DNA of 64,000 bases. Source: Kribbella turkmenica (GTDB lineage Bacteria; Actinomycetota; Actinomycetes; Propionibacteriales; Kribbellaceae). The DNA lies in contig NZ_SMKR01000005.1 of assembly GCF_004348725.1 (NCBI RefSeq), forward strand, positions 1 through 64,000, written 5' to 3'. Below are positions 50,505 to 60,006 of the stretch, one piece after another; position 1 is the stretch's first letter, and the number at the start of each line of letters is the position of its first letter. Below the pieces are notes generated by a model. The model saw only the letters and a program-made list of their open reading frames with translations, was not told the origin of the DNA and did no database searches. The position numbers were made by a program, and so were the translations under genes.

Positions 50505-51414
50505 TCAGTCCAGCCTGCTCTTCAGGTCCTGACCGACGGCGGTGAGCAAGGTGCGGGCCGGTACGTCGCGGACCGTCCGCGCCTTGGCCAGGAACAGGTC
50601 GAGGGCGACTGTCGCGACGACCTGCTGGTTCCGGCGGGCCGCTCGTTCCGCCAGTCCCAGCTGGATCTTCATCACCTTGGCAGTTGCCAACGGCACCGTT
50701 CCGGCGATCCGGTAGCGCTCCACCAGCTTCACCGTCTCCGGGTACGACGCGACCACGGTGAACGGCACCGTCGCCGTGTACTTGGACCAGTCGCCGGTTC
50801 CGACCTTCTGCTCCACGTACACCTGCCCGGCCTGGTCGTCGGTCGCCATCGCGGTGGCGACCACCGGATCGGTCCACCAGCCGGCGAGACCGGACGGCGT
50901 CGACGGGTCCAGCGACAGGTTGACCGACGGCGCGACCGTGTCCCGGACCAGCTTGAAGTAGTCGAACCGTGCGGTCTTCGACGCCACCTGGTCGGTCCCG
51001 AACGCATAGACCCCGAACGACGCCGACTCCAGCGCCGCGTTCGGCGCCGGTTCGGTGACCGCGTCGGCGACCTCCCTGCGCAACTCCAGTCCACGGGTCA
51101 CCGTCGGCCCGGGTGCCTTGGTGGTCAGGTAGTCGAGCTTTCACGTAGTTGGCGTCGTCGGCGTACACCATCAGCCCGGCCTGCTGCCGACGAGCTCGCC
51201 GTGCCAGGGCCAGTCGTACTCGGCGTCCGAGGCCGCGTGCACCCCGGCGTAGCCGCCGCCAGCGCGGATGTAGCGCTCGAAGGCGGCCTGCTGCGTTGAA
51301 GGTCTCGTCACCGTGGCCGGGATGAGCCGTACCCGGCAGCGGGATCGAGACCGCCGCGATCAGGGCGAGCACGAGCGCACGAATCGTCGTGCCGTGCCTG
51401 CGTAGCTGGATCAT
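50505..51414 (-). pseudogene. decayed ThuA-domain secreted carbohydrate-related protein
   Basis: Fragments of one gene remain in order. A signal peptide begins at ATG 51414 (GGAG seven bases before; RALVLALIAAVSIPL core). A ThuA-type fragment lies at 51173-51290 in another frame (QAAFERYIRAGGGYAGVHAA...) and stops at a TGA. Then LMVYADDANYVK, part of a beta-sandwich of the DUF1349/glycosidase type, changes frame at an AAAG run (51137-51140, one extra A) to LDYLTTKAPG. An OmpL47-type segment (YVEQKVGTGDW) and an alpha-helical C-terminus ending at 50505 follow. At least one large deletion and two frame changes are needed. In related loci ThuA-type genes accompany Gfo/Idh and epimerase genes, as here. 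Confidence 0.75.
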
Positions 51415-51455
51415 GCGGAGCTCCTCATGGGTCGGACAAGGCGCGCGCTCCATCC

Positions 51456-51478
51456 AGCCGGGGCCTCGGGCCCCAGCT
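51456..51478. terminator. hairpin downstream of xylose isomerase
   Basis: GGGGCC (51460-51465) and GGCCCC (51469-51474) pair around a three-base loop, extended by AGC/GCT after one mismatch. It lies in the 111 bases between the xylose isomerase stop and the decayed gene and may end or reduce transcription. Confidence 0.45.
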
Positions 51479-51525
51479 GCTACCGCAAGTCCCGTGCTCT
51501 GCCCTGCGCGGGAGGTGGTACCGGA

Positions 51526-52686
51526 TCAGCGAACGCCGAGCAGGTGCTCCATGGCCAGCTGGTCCAGCTTCTCGAACCCGAGACCGCGCTCGGCCAGCGC
51601 GTCCGGGTCGTACTTGTCGTTGCGGAGGTCTGCCAGGCTCTCACCCTCGGCCAGGGTGGGCTCGGACAACTCCGCGACCTTGGCCGCGGCGAGTGCCTCG
51701 GCCACCTCGGGGTCGGCGCGGAACGCCTTCACCTTCTCGCGCAGGATCAGGTAGTTCCGCATGCAGCCGCGGGCGGTCTCCCAGACGCCTTCCTCGTCCT
51801 CGGTCCGCGGCGGCTTGTAGTCGAAGTGCACGTAGCCGTCGTACCCGGGGCGGCCCTCGGTGCCCTGCAGCACGTCGACCGTCCAGAACGCCTCGCGCAG
51901 GTTGCCGGCGCCGAAGCGCAGGTCCTGGTCGAACCGCGGACCGTGCTGGCCGTTGAGGTCGATGTGGTACAGCTTCCCGTGCCACAGCGCCTGCGCGATC
52001 CCGTGCGCGTAGTTCAGGCCGGCCATCTGCTCGTGCCCGACCTCGGGATTGATGCCGACCAGCTCGGGGTCAGCCAGGTCGTTGATGAACGCGATCGCGT
52101 GGCCGATCGACGGCAGCAGGATGTCACCGCGCGGCTCGTTCGGCTTCGGCTCGATCGCGAACCGGATGTCGTAGCCCTGCTCCCGCACGTACGCGCACAG
52201 GATGTCGAGCGACTCCTTGTACCGGTCCAGGGCCGCGTTCACGTCCTTCGAACCACCGGACTCGGCCCCTTCGCGACCACCCCAGAGCACGTACGTCGTC
52301 GCACCCAGCTCGGCCGCCAGGTCGACGTTGCGCAGCACCTTCGCCAGCGCGTACCGGCGAACCTGACGGTCGTTGGCGGTCAGGCCGCCGTCCTTGAAGA
52401 CCGGGTGGCTGAACAGGTTGGTGGTCATCATCTCGACACCCAGCCCGGTGTCGGCCAGCGCCTTCGTGAACCGTTCGAGCACCTGCCCGCGGGTCGGGTC
52501 GTCGGGGACCAGGTCGTCGTCGTGGAACGTGACCGCCGCGGCTCCCAGCTCCGCGAGCTTCTCGACCGCGTGCACCGGGTCCATCGCCGGCCGGACCGCC
52601 GTACCGAAGACGTCGACGCCCTGCCAGCCGATCGTCCAGAGACCGAACGAGAACTTGTCGTCCTTCGTCGGGGTGTAGCTGTTCAT
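51526..52686 (-). CDS. xylA: xylose isomerase
   Basis: The 386-residue enzyme converts D-xylose to D-xylulose with two divalent metals. It is intact: the His/Asp substrate site is in VTFHDDDL, the metal ligands in [20 protein letters not shown], and [19 protein letters not shown] (cited only to locate the ligands). The length matches actinobacterial class I XylA. ATG 52686 overlaps the Gfo/Idh gene stop by four bases (ATGA). No xylulokinase gene is in the window. The isomerase may act on xylose or on a related aldose imported by the ribose-type ABC system upstream. Confidence 0.93.
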   Translation of the reverse strand: MNSYTPTKDDKFSFGLWTIGWQGVDVFGTAVRPAMDPVHAVEKLAELGAAAVTFHDDDLVPDDPTRGQVLERFTKALADTGLGVEMMTTNLFSHPVFKDGGLTANDRQVRRYALAKVLRNVDLAAELGATTYVLWGGREGAESGGSKDVNAALDRYKESLDILCAYVREQGYDIRFAIEPKPNEPRGDILLPSIGHAIAFINDLADPELVGINPEVGHEQMAGLNYAHGIAQALWHGKLYHIDLNGQHGPRFDQDLRFGAGNLREAFWTVDVLQGTEGRPGYDGYVHFDYKPPRTEDEEGVWETARGCMRNYLILREKVKAFRADPEVAEALAAAKVAELSEPTLAEGESLADLRNDKYDPDALAERGLGFEKLDQLAMEHLLGVR

Positions 52687-53846
52687 TGAGGAATCTCCTG
52701 CCATTGTCGGGAGGTCGAGCTGGCCTCGACCGCGGCCAGCACACGCTGGACCCGCAGCCCGTCGGCGAACGACGGTGTCGGATCGGCTCCATCGGCGATC
52801 GCGGTGACCAGGTCGACGACTTGATGGGTGAACCCGTGCTCGTAACCGAGCAGGTGGCCGGGCGGCCACCACGCTCCGACGTACGGGTGGGCGGACTCGG
52901 TGGCGAGGATGCGGCGGAATCCGGCGGTGGCCGCGTCCTCTCCTCCGTCGTAGAAGTGCAGGAGGTTCATGTCCTCGAAGTCGAACGCGAGGCTCCCCAG
53001 GCTGCCGTTGATCTCGATCCGGATAGCGTTCTTCCGGCCGGTCGCGAACCGGGTCGCCTCGAACACGCCGAGCGCCCCGGAGCCGAACTTCGCCAGGAAG
53101 ACGGCCGCGTCGTCGACCGTCACCGGTCCGCGCTCGGCACCCGCCGTACCGGCCAGGCCGGAATGCTCGGCCGCGACCGGGCGCTCCTTGACGAACGTCT
53201 CGAGCTGACCGCTGACCTCGGCGATCCGGTCGCCGGTGATGTACTGCGTCAGGTCGATGATGTGCGCGCCGATGTCACCGAGCGCGCCGGAGCCGGCCTT
53301 CTCCTTGTCCAGCCGCCACGACAGCGGCGCCTCCGGATCGGCGATCCAGTCCTGCAGGTACTGCGCCCGGACGTGCCGGATCGTGCCCAGTCTGCCGTCG
53401 GCGACGAGCTGCCGCGCCAGCCCGATGGCCGGCACCCGGCGGTAGGTGAACCCGACCATCGACCTGATCCCCCTGGCCGCCGCCGCCTCGGCCGCGGCGG
53501 TCATCGCCTCGGCCTCCTCGACCGTGTTGGCCAGCGGCTTCTCGCACAGCACGTGCTTGCCGGCTTCCAAGGCGGCGATCGCGATCTCGGCGTGGCTGTC
53601 CCCCGGCGTGCAGACGTCGATCAGCTGGATGTCGTCGCGGCCGAGCAGCTTGCGCCAGTCGGTCTCGGTCTCCTGCCAGCCGAGCTTCGCCGCCGCGGCC
53701 GCGACCGCGTCGGGGGTGCGCCCGCAGAGCACGGTCATCTCGGGGTTCAGCGGCAGGTCGAAGAAGCGCGGCGCGCTCCGCCAGGCCTGCGAGTGGGCCG
53801 CGCCCATGAACGCGTAGCCGATCAGGCCGATGCCCAGGTTCGTCAT
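52683..53846 (-). CDS. Gfo/Idh/MocA family oxidoreductase
   Basis: This 387-residue NAD(P)-dependent sugar dehydrogenase has an N-terminal Rossmann domain ([16 protein letters not shown], about 5-20) and the EKPLANT motif (Lys in EKP near 95), then the alpha/beta Gfo C-domain with [10 protein letters not shown] and the catalytic-type Asp/His pair. It probably oxidises a cyclic sugar or polyol to the keto form. It is translationally coupled to xylA and lies 10 bases downstream of the binding-protein gene. The substrate is inferred only from neighbours. Confidence 0.9.
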   Translation of the reverse strand: MTNLGIGLIGYAFMGAAHSQAWRSAPRFFDLPLNPEMTVLCGRTPDAVAAAAAKLGWQETETDWRKLLGRDDIQLIDVCTPGDSHAEIAIAALEAGKHVLCEKPLANTVEEAEAMTAAAEAAAARGIRSMVGFTYRRVPAIGLARQLVADGRLGTIRHVRAQYLQDWIADPEAPLSWRLDKEKAGSGALGDIGAHIIDLTQYITGDRIAEVSGQLETFVKERPVAAEHSGLAGTAGAERGPVTVDDAAVFLAKFGSGALGVFEATRFATGRKNAIRIEINGSLGSLAFDFEDMNLLHFYDGGEDAATAGFRRILATESAHPYVGAWWPPGHLLGYEHGFTHQVVDLVTAIADGADPTPSFADGLRVQRVLAAVEASSTSRQWQEIPQ

Positions 53847-53856
53847 AGCTCTCCTC

Positions 53857-54903
53857 TTAGCTCTCGAATGCGGTCGGCAGGTACTGGTCGACGTTGTCCT
53901 TGGTCACCACCGGCGCGTACAGCTGGATGGTCCGCGGCACCTCGACCTCCACCAGGTCGGCGAGGGCCTTCTTCTGCACCAGCAGCCGGGCCAGCCGGAC
54001 ACCGTCGGCGCCCTGCGTGGACGGGTAGATGACGGTCGCCTTCAGCAACGAGTTGCCGGCCTTGATGTCGCGCATCACGTTCGCCGAGCCGGCGCCGCCG
54101 ACCACGAAGAACTCCTTGCGGCCGGAGTTCTTGATCGCCGCCATCACGCCGACCCCCTGGTCGTCGTCGTGGTTCCAGATCGCGTCGATCTTCGGCGCCG
54201 CCTGCAGCAGGTTGGCGGCCGCCCGCTCACCGGACTCGACGGTGAACTCGGCGGCGACCCGGTTGCTCACCTTCAGCCCGCAGTCGGCCAGCGCCTCCTT
54301 GAAGCCCCGGCTGCGGTCCTGGGTCAGCGGCAGCGAGTCGATGCCGGCGATCTCCGCGACCACCGAGTTCGCCTTGCCCTCCAACTGCTGGCAGACGTAG
54401 GTCCCGGCGGAGCGACCCATGCCGTAGTTGTCGCCGAGGATCGTGGTCCGGGCCGCGAACGGGCTGTCGAACTCACGGTCGACGTTCACCACGGTGATGC
54501 CGGCCTCCATCGCCTTGACCGCCACCGGGGTGAGCGCCGCGCCGTCGAACGGCAGCAGCACGATCGCGTCCACCTTCTGGTTGATGAACGTCTCCACCTG
54601 GCTGATCTGCAGGCTCACGTCGTTGGTGCCTTCGGCAACGATCAGCTCGATGTCGGGGTACTTCTTCGCCTCGGCCTGGGTGGCCTTGGTGATGGCGCCC
54701 ATCCAGCCGTGGTCGGCGGCCGGCGCGGAGAACCCGATCCGGACCTTCTGGCCCGGCTCGTCGTTCTTGCCGGCCGCCGCGCCCTGCGGTGCGGCGTTGC
54801 CGCCGGTGTTCTCCTCGGCCTCCGGGGTGTTGCTTGTGCAGGCGGCCAGCGCGAGCACGCTCAGGCCGGCGATGATCAGCGTGCGGGCGGAACGTGTGGA
54901 CAT
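53857..54903 (-). CDS. ribose-type (CUT2) sugar-binding lipoprotein
   Basis: The 348-residue protein has a lipobox (ALAAC) and the periplasmic-binding-protein fold (Peripla_BP_4), with VNVDREFDSPF and IWNHDDDQGVGV typical of CUT2 receptors. It binds a monosaccharide outside the cell for the RbsA/RbsC-type importer. ATG 54903 follows AAGGAGG by eight bases; a longer frame exists but lacks that site. It is 10 bases from the Gfo/Idh gene. The sugar may be xylose, given xylA. Confidence 0.92.
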   Translation of the reverse strand: MSTRSARTLIIAGLSVLALAACTSNTPEAEENTGGNAAPQGAAAGKNDEPGQKVRIGFSAPAADHGWMGAITKATQAEAKKYPDIELIVAEGTNDVSLQISQVETFINQKVDAIVLLPFDGAALTPVAVKAMEAGITVVNVDREFDSPFAARTTILGDNYGMGRSAGTYVCQQLEGKANSVVAEIAGIDSLPLTQDRSRGFKEALADCGLKVSNRVAAEFTVESGERAAANLLQAAPKIDAIWNHDDDQGVGVMAAIKNSGRKEFFVVGGAGSANVMRDIKAGNSLLKATVIYPSTQGADGVRLARLLVQKKALADLVEVEVPRTIQLYAPVVTKDNVDQYLPTAFES

Positions 54904-54917
54904 CGTTGTCCTCCTTC

Positions 54918-55982
54918 TCATTGGCGGGTCGTGCGGGCCGCGAAGATGCGGTCGCCTCCGGCGAGGCGCTGCTGGAGAAGGACGGCGATCACGATGATCA
55001 GGCCCTTCGCCACCGACTGGGCGGAGATACTCAGGTTGTTGAGGGTGAAGACGTTGTTCAGGGTGGTGAAGATCAGCACGCCGAACACGGTGCCGCCGAT
55101 CGTCCCGCGACCGCCGGACAGCAGCGTGCCGCCGATGACCACGGCCGCGATCGCGTCCAGCTCGTACAACTGACCGTGGGTCGAGCTGCCGGTCGTCGTC
55201 CGGGCCATCAGCATCACCGCGGCGATGCCGCAGCACAGCCCGGCCAGGACGTACAGCGCGACGGTGTGCCGCTGCACCTTGATGCCGGCCAGCCGGGCGG
55301 CCTCGGCGTTGCCGCCGACGGCGAAGGTCCGGCGGCCGAACGTGGTCCGGTTGAGCACCACCCAGCCGGCCGCGGCGACCAGCAGGAAGATCCACACCAG
55401 CACCGGCAGCCCGATCAGCGAGCCGCCGAAGAAGTCGACGAAACCGTTCACCGAGACGATCTGCGTCTTCCGGTCGGAGATGATCTCGGCCAGGCCGCGG
55501 GCGGCGGCGAGCATCGCCAGGGTCGCGATGAACGGCACGATCTTGCCGTAGGCAACGAGCAGGCCGTTGACCAGGCCGGCCGCGGCGCCGACCAGCAGCG
55601 CGGTGGTGACCATCAGGATCCAGTGGTAGTCCTCGGCCAACTGCTGGGTCGCCAGCGTGGTCGCCCAGACCGACGCGAGCGCGACCATCGCACCGACGGA
55701 CAGGTCGATCCCCCCGCTGGTGATGACGAAGGTCATGCCGATGCTGACCACGCCGATGACGGCGGCCAGGCGCAGGATGGTGAGCACGTTCGCACCGGTG
55801 GCGAACGTGTCCCCGGCGGTGACGACGCCGACCAGACAGAGCAGGACGAGCGCGACCACCAGGCCGACGTTGCGTCCGAGCCCCGACCTCAGCAGGTTGC
55901 CGGACCGCGGCGCCGCCGGCGGCGTGACCGTCGCCTGGGTCGACGCGGTTTGTTCGGGCGGGCGTGCGATGTCTTCACTCAC
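54918..55982 (-). CDS. ribose-type (CUT2) sugar ABC transporter permease
   Basis: This 354-residue permease of the RbsC/BPD_transp_2 family has about eight to ten membrane helices, with the motif GGIDLSVGAMVAL near residue 105 and GGRGTIGGTVFGV near the C-terminus. It forms the channel of the monosaccharide importer. The GTG start at 55982 overlaps the ATPase stop by four bases, and the binding-protein gene follows 15 bases later. The cytoplasmic N-tail is long (about 35 residues) and rich in Pro and Ala. Confidence 0.92.
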   Translation of the reverse strand: MSEDIARPPEQTASTQATVTPPAAPRSGNLLRSGLGRNVGLVVALVLLCLVGVVTAGDTFATGANVLTILRLAAVIGVVSIGMTFVITSGGIDLSVGAMVALASVWATTLATQQLAEDYHWILMVTTALLVGAAAGLVNGLLVAYGKIVPFIATLAMLAAARGLAEIISDRKTQIVSVNGFVDFFGGSLIGLPVLVWIFLLVAAAGWVVLNRTTFGRRTFAVGGNAEAARLAGIKVQRHTVALYVLAGLCCGIAAVMLMARTTTGSSTHGQLYELDAIAAVVIGGTLLSGGRGTIGGTVFGVLIFTTLNNVFTLNNLSISAQSVAKGLIIVIAVLLQQRLAGGDRIFAARTTRQ

Positions 55983-57481
55983 AAGGCACTTCCTTCCATC
56001 ACCAGGTCGAGCACCTGGTGCTCGTCGATGTCTTGCGCGGGTCCGCTGTACACGGCCCGTCCCTCCCGCAGTACGACGACCCGGTCGGCGAGACCGAGGA
56101 CTTCCTCCACCTCGCTGGAGACCAGCACGATCGCGACCCCATTCGCGGCCAGTTTGTGGATCAGCGCGTAGATCTCGGACCGTGCGCCGACGTCGACTCC
56201 GCGCGTCGGTTCGTCGAGCAGCAGCACGCGGCAGTCCCGCAGCAGCCAGCGGGCCAGCACGACCTTCTGCTGGTTGCCGCCGGACAGGTTGCGCACGGGA
56301 TGGTCGACGCCGGCCGGGCGAACGTCCAGGGACCTGGACAACTCGGCGGCCGCCTCCCGCTCGGCCCGGCCGTACAGGAACCCCCCGCTGGCGAACCGCT
56401 GCATGGACGACACCGTGATGTTCTTGTACACGGCCTCGTCCAGGAGCAGCGCCTGGCTCTTCCGCTCCTCCGGCGCCAGCCCGACACCCGCCTTCACGGC
56501 CGACTGCACCCGGCCCGGCCGCAGCGTGACGCCGTCGACGGTGACCGAACCGCCGGCCGCGCGCCGGGCGCCGTACACGGTCTCGAGGACTTCGGAACGC
56601 CCCGAGCCCACGAGTCCGGCCAGGCCGAGGATCTCGCCGGACCGGACGGTGAACCCGATCCCGGCGAACTCACCCGGCCGGGTCAGGTCGGCCACCTCGA
56701 GCACGACCGGCGCCGTACTGAGGATCTCGCGCCGGGGCGGGAAGACGTACTCGATCGAGCGGCCCGTCATCAACCGGATGAGTTCCCTGGTCGGCGTCTT
56801 TCGGGCGTCCAGCCCGGTGGCGACGGTGGCGCCGTCCTTCAGCACGGTGACGCGGTCGCCGATCTGCCGGATCTCCTCCAGCCGGTGCGAGATGTAGACG
56901 ACGGCGACGCCGCGGGCGGTGAGGTCGCGGATGACCCGGAACAGGTTGGCGACCTCCTCGGGATCGAGGACGGCGGACGGCTCGTCCATCACGATCAGCC
57001 GGGCGTCGCGCGACAGCGCCCGCGCCATGCTGACCACCTGCTGCCCGGCGGCCGGCAGCGACCCGACCGTGCGGTGTGCCGGGATCTCGCCGTGGCCCAG
57101 TCCCCGGAGGATCTCGCGGGCCCGGGCGGTCGCCTCGTGCCTGCGGCTGAAGCCGAACCGGGCCGGCTCGTGGCCGAGGAAGATGTTCTCGGCGACCGTC
57201 AGCTCGGGGACCAGGTCGAGCTCCTGGTAGATCGCCGCGATGCCGCGCTGGATCGCGTCCGTCGGGCTGTTGAACCGCACCGGCTCGCTGTTGATCCGGA
57301 CGGTGCCGGCGTCCGGCTGGTGCGCACCGGTCAGCACCCGGATGAGCGTGGACTTGCCGGCGCCGTTCTGGCCGAGCAGGCAGTGCACTTCGCCGGCGCG
57401 GACGTCCAGGTCGACCCCGTCGAGCGCCCGGACCCCCGGGAACTCCTTGACGATGCCGGTCATGGTCAGCAGATCGGACAT
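55979..57481 (-). CDS. ribose-type (CUT2) sugar ABC transporter ATP-binding protein
   Basis: This 500-residue fused ATPase (RbsA-like) has two ABC modules. The first has Walker A GQNGAGKST and an atypical signature LPAAGQQ; the second has GLVGSGRSEV in place of a standard Walker A lysine, as in the family, and signature LSGGNQQK. It energises the CUT2 importer. ATG 57481 follows GGGAGG, which lies in one arm of a 10-bp inverted repeat (57487-57550). A longer frame begins upstream, inside that repeat region, and is not preferred. Confidence 0.92.
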   Translation of the reverse strand: MSDLLTMTGIVKEFPGVRALDGVDLDVRAGEVHCLLGQNGAGKSTLIRVLTGAHQPDAGTVRINSEPVRFNSPTDAIQRGIAAIYQELDLVPELTVAENIFLGHEPARFGFSRRHEATARAREILRGLGHGEIPAHRTVGSLPAAGQQVVSMARALSRDARLIVMDEPSAVLDPEEVANLFRVIRDLTARGVAVVYISHRLEEIRQIGDRVTVLKDGATVATGLDARKTPTRELIRLMTGRSIEYVFPPRREILSTAPVVLEVADLTRPGEFAGIGFTVRSGEILGLAGLVGSGRSEVLETVYGARRAAGGSVTVDGVTLRPGRVQSAVKAGVGLAPEERKSQALLLDEAVYKNITVSSMQRFASGGFLYGRAEREAAAELSRSLDVRPAGVDHPVRNLSGGNQQKVVLARWLLRDCRVLLLDEPTRGVDVGARSEIYALIHKLAANGVAIVLVSSEVEEVLGLADRVVVLREGRAVYSGPAQDIDEHQVLDLVMEGSAL

Positions 57482-57486
57482 GCGGC

Positions 57487-57550
57487 CTCCCGGCCTGGAC
57501 TGAGGAGCGGGCGGAGCGCAGCGACCGCAGCGACGAGGCAAGGCCGGGAG
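57487..57550 (-). promoter_or_regulatory. inverted repeat covering the ABC ATPase ribosome site
   Basis: On the minus-strand message CTCCCGGCCT (57541-57550) can pair perfectly with AGGCCGGGAG (57487-57496) across a 44-base loop. The second arm contains the GGGAG ribosome site six bases before ATG 57481, so pairing would hide it. This could couple translation of the importer to the preceding ROK gene or act as an attenuator. Confidence 0.55.
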
Positions 57551-57596
57551 TCACAGCCGCATGACCGGCCGCGCGGCAGCGTGGCCTGGGACTCGG

Positions 57597-58868
57597 TCAT
57601 TGGGCGACTCCGGTTCCGGCCCGGCCGATCACCGTCGGGTCGACGAAGACCTGGTCGAGTGAGATCTGCGCTCCGCCGCGGACCGCCGCGGTGAAGCCGA
57701 GCTCCGAGCGGACCACGCGGCAGCCGCCGCCGTCCGGGGCGATCACGCGGTCGCGGATCGCCGTCTCCAGCGGTTCCTCCAGCCACGGCCCGAGGACGGC
57801 GAAGTAGCCGCCGAGCACGAGCACGTCCGGGTTCAGGATGTTCACCAGGATCGCTCCCCCAATCCCCAGCCAGGTTCCGACGTCCTTCAGCGCGGTCAGC
57901 GTCCGGGGCTCCCCCGCCTCGGCCCGCGCGATGATCTCGGCCAGCCGTCGTTCGACGTCGAGCGACGGATCGCGGACTGGATCGTCCCCGTCCGTTGCCT
58001 GGTGCAACAGTGCGGTCAGGCCCACGACGGTCTCCCAGCAGCCGGTCCGGCCGCAGCCGCAGGTGCGGCCCTCCGGCGCGACCGGCATGTGCCCGACCTC
58101 GCCGCTGTACCCGCGTCCGCCGCGCAGCAGGTGCCCGTTGGACACCATCCCGCCGCCGACACCGACCGCGCCGGTGAGCAGGACGAGATCCTGGACCGGT
58201 TCGACCTTTCGCAGCTCCGAGTACGCCGCCCGCGCGGCGAGGTTCGCCTCGTTGTCGACATGCAGCGGGTACGATGGTCCACCCAACCGTTCGCGCATCT
58301 CCCGGATCACCGGAACCTCGCCCCACCCCAGGTTCGGGGCCAGCTTCAGCTCGCCGGTGTCGCCCTGGACCAGACCCGGTACCGCCAGGGTCACGCCGGC
58401 GACCTGTCCGCCGCGGGCGTCGACGGCCGCGACGGCCTCACGGATCAGGCCGGCCAGGCGGTCGAGCGTCGTACCGGGGTCGAGATGGGCCGCGTCCAGC
58501 GGGACCCGTCGCTCGCTGACCGTGTCGCCGGTCAGGTCGAGAGCGGTGACGGCGAGATAGTCGACGTTGACCTCGGCGCCGACACCGCAGACACCGGTGC
58601 CGTCCAGCTCGACGAGCTGACCGGGCCGGCCGAGGGCACGGGTGGAGTCGGCCGGGCCTTCGCGGAGCAGTCCACGCCCGACCAGCTCGGCGACCAGGCT
58701 GCTGACGGTGGCCTTGTTCAGGCCGGTGTCGGCGGCGATCCGGGCCCGCGACCGCGGGCCGAGGTCGCGGACGTGCCGGAGGACGACCGAGAGGTTGTTC
58801 CGGCGCAGCGATACGTGGTCGGCGGCGACGCCGCGGCCGCCGGAACGGCTGCCTCCGGTCAACGTCAT
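57597..58868 (-). CDS. ROK family transcriptional regulator (NagC/XylR type)
   Basis: This 423-residue ROK repressor begins with a winged helix (about 15-75, ARIAADTGLNKATVSSLVAEL) followed by an ASKHA sugar-kinase-like effector domain. The ROK zinc motif is present as GHMPV...CGCGRTGCWE, and the sugar site GAVGVGGGMV is intact. It likely senses the sugar carried by the adjacent importer and controls the locus, which lies on the same strand 115 bases downstream. ATG 58868 is preferred; GTG 58877 is three codons upstream. Overlapping palindromes just upstream are its likely operators. Confidence 0.9.
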   Translation of the reverse strand: MTLTGGSRSGGRGVAADHVSLRRNNLSVVLRHVRDLGPRSRARIAADTGLNKATVSSLVAELVGRGLLREGPADSTRALGRPGQLVELDGTGVCGVGAEVNVDYLAVTALDLTGDTVSERRVPLDAAHLDPGTTLDRLAGLIREAVAAVDARGGQVAGVTLAVPGLVQGDTGELKLAPNLGWGEVPVIREMRERLGGPSYPLHVDNEANLAARAAYSELRKVEPVQDLVLLTGAVGVGGGMVSNGHLLRGGRGYSGEVGHMPVAPEGRTCGCGRTGCWETVVGLTALLHQATDGDDPVRDPSLDVERRLAEIIARAEAGEPRTLTALKDVGTWLGIGGAILVNILNPDVLVLGGYFAVLGPWLEEPLETAIRDRVIAPDGGGCRVVRSELGFTAAVRGGAQISLDQVFVDPTVIGRAGTGVAQ

Positions 58869-58900
58869 GCGCCCCACCTCACCGATTTGTGAGCTCAGTC

Positions 58901-58929
58901 ACAGACTTTGTCTGTTGAACCAACAAACT
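58901..58929. promoter_or_regulatory. overlapping palindromes, candidate ROK operator
   Basis: ACAGA-CTTTG-TCTGT (58901-58915) and TGTTG-AAC-CAACA (58913-58925) are both perfect inverted repeats, overlapping by three bases, and TTTGT (58907-58911) pairs with ACAAA (58923-58927). They lie about 33-60 bases upstream of the ROK gene. TTTGTTGG-type palindromes fit known NagC/XylR-type sites. Confidence 0.6.
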
Positions 58930-59346
58930 AAGTACGGCCGGAGACGGCGTCAAGATGTTGCAGAGAAGTTCTCACGGACGCTAGCGGGCAAACGCTCTCT
59001 TTGGCCAGGGTGGCGTGGTTCCGGAACTTACGCAGCCGCCGTCCAGCGCTTGCGCGAAGTGCAGAGCGTTTCTACCTTCGCGACTTCTCCTGTCCGCCGG
59101 CGACGTGGTCGGAAAGCCACCGTCGATACCGGGCCGGGTGTTTCACCCGGGTGACCTCCAGCCCGGGCACCGTCGCCACGGCGACCTGATGTGCCGGCAG
59201 TTCGACAACTCACCCGGGTCGGCGTGCAGGGCCTCTCCAGCTGTGTTCAACGAGTACAACGAGAGCAACCACCAGATCGCGAAGACCGCCGAGTTCCGTT
59301 CGGGTCTCCGCCGGCACCAGTGCGGCCGACAGCGCCGAACGATCGC
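58930..59346. other. 417-base region without recognised gene
   Basis: Between the ROK operator and the next stop no open frame shows both a start with ribosome site and family resemblance. Short plus-strand frames of 60-110 codons end before 59350 but have low-complexity or mixed composition. One short stretch (59244-59300) reads VFNEYNESNHQIAKTAEFR, less Arg/Ala-rich than noise, and may be a gene remnant. Nothing more can be supported. Confidence 0.4.
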
Positions 59347-60006
59347 CTAGAACAGTTCGAGGCTGTCGGATGCCAGCGTGATGACGGCGTCGTCGAGGTA
59401 GAGGCGGCAGGCGATCGCGTGACCGGCGCAGGTGAACAGGGCCGGGCCGGCCGCGTCGACGACGCGGTAGGCGACCGGGTGCTCGCAGCGCTCGACCGCG
59501 CCCTCGTTCTCGCGGTCGCAGCCGAGTACGTGGCAGGTGACGGTCTCGCCGATGTTCATCAAGGTGAGACCGTGCTCCGGGCAGACGCCCCAGCCGACGC
59601 CGCACGACTGGCCTTCGTTCGCGGCCAGCCGGATCAGGCTGCCCGCGGTCGCCTCCAGTTCGTTCGCCACCGACCGGAACGTGCTGGCGGCGTGGTCGAG
59701 GTCGTGGCGGAAACGCCGCAGCTGTGGCGACTCCGGCATCCCGCGAGTGGCCGCCTGGAGGTTCTCCGACAGCGCCATCGCGGCGACGGCGATCTCGTCG
59801 ACCCGGACCGGGGTGTTGAACTCGCCGAGCGTCGTACCGTCCGCCCGGCCGTTGGTGCGTGCGGGCGATGGTTCGGGGGCGTCCTCGGGTGGCGGGTCCA
59901 GATGGTTCAGGTGAGGCTCTGGTTGCGGACCGTGACCGTTGGTCCCGTTCGCCGCCGCGGTCCCGTTCACCGGGAGCCGGCTCTCCTGCGCTGTCCGCCC
60001 GTTCAT
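59347..60006 (-). CDS. hypothetical Cys/His-rich protein
   Basis: This 219-residue protein has a low-complexity N-terminal third (Asn, Gly, Pro-rich, residues 1-60), a helical middle (about 65-115), and a C-terminal part with ordered metal-ligand candidates: SCGVGWGVCPEHG, VTCHVLGC, RCEHPVAY and TCAGHAIACR. The Cys and His spacing suggests a zinc-binding fold, perhaps two sites. No named domain is recognised. ATG 60006 is preceded by GAGGCTGT. It stands alone between the ROK region and the subtilase. A nucleic-acid or protein-binding zinc domain is only a guess. Confidence 0.6.
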   Translation of the reverse strand: MNGRTAQESRLPVNGTAAANGTNGHGPQPEPHLNHLDPPPEDAPEPSPARTNGRADGTTLGEFNTPVRVDEIAVAAMALSENLQAATRGMPESPQLRRFRHDLDHAASTFRSVANELEATAGSLIRLAANEGQSCGVGWGVCPEHGLTLMNIGETVTCHVLGCDRENEGAVERCEHPVAYRVVDAAGPALFTCAGHAIACRLYLDDAVITLASDSLELF

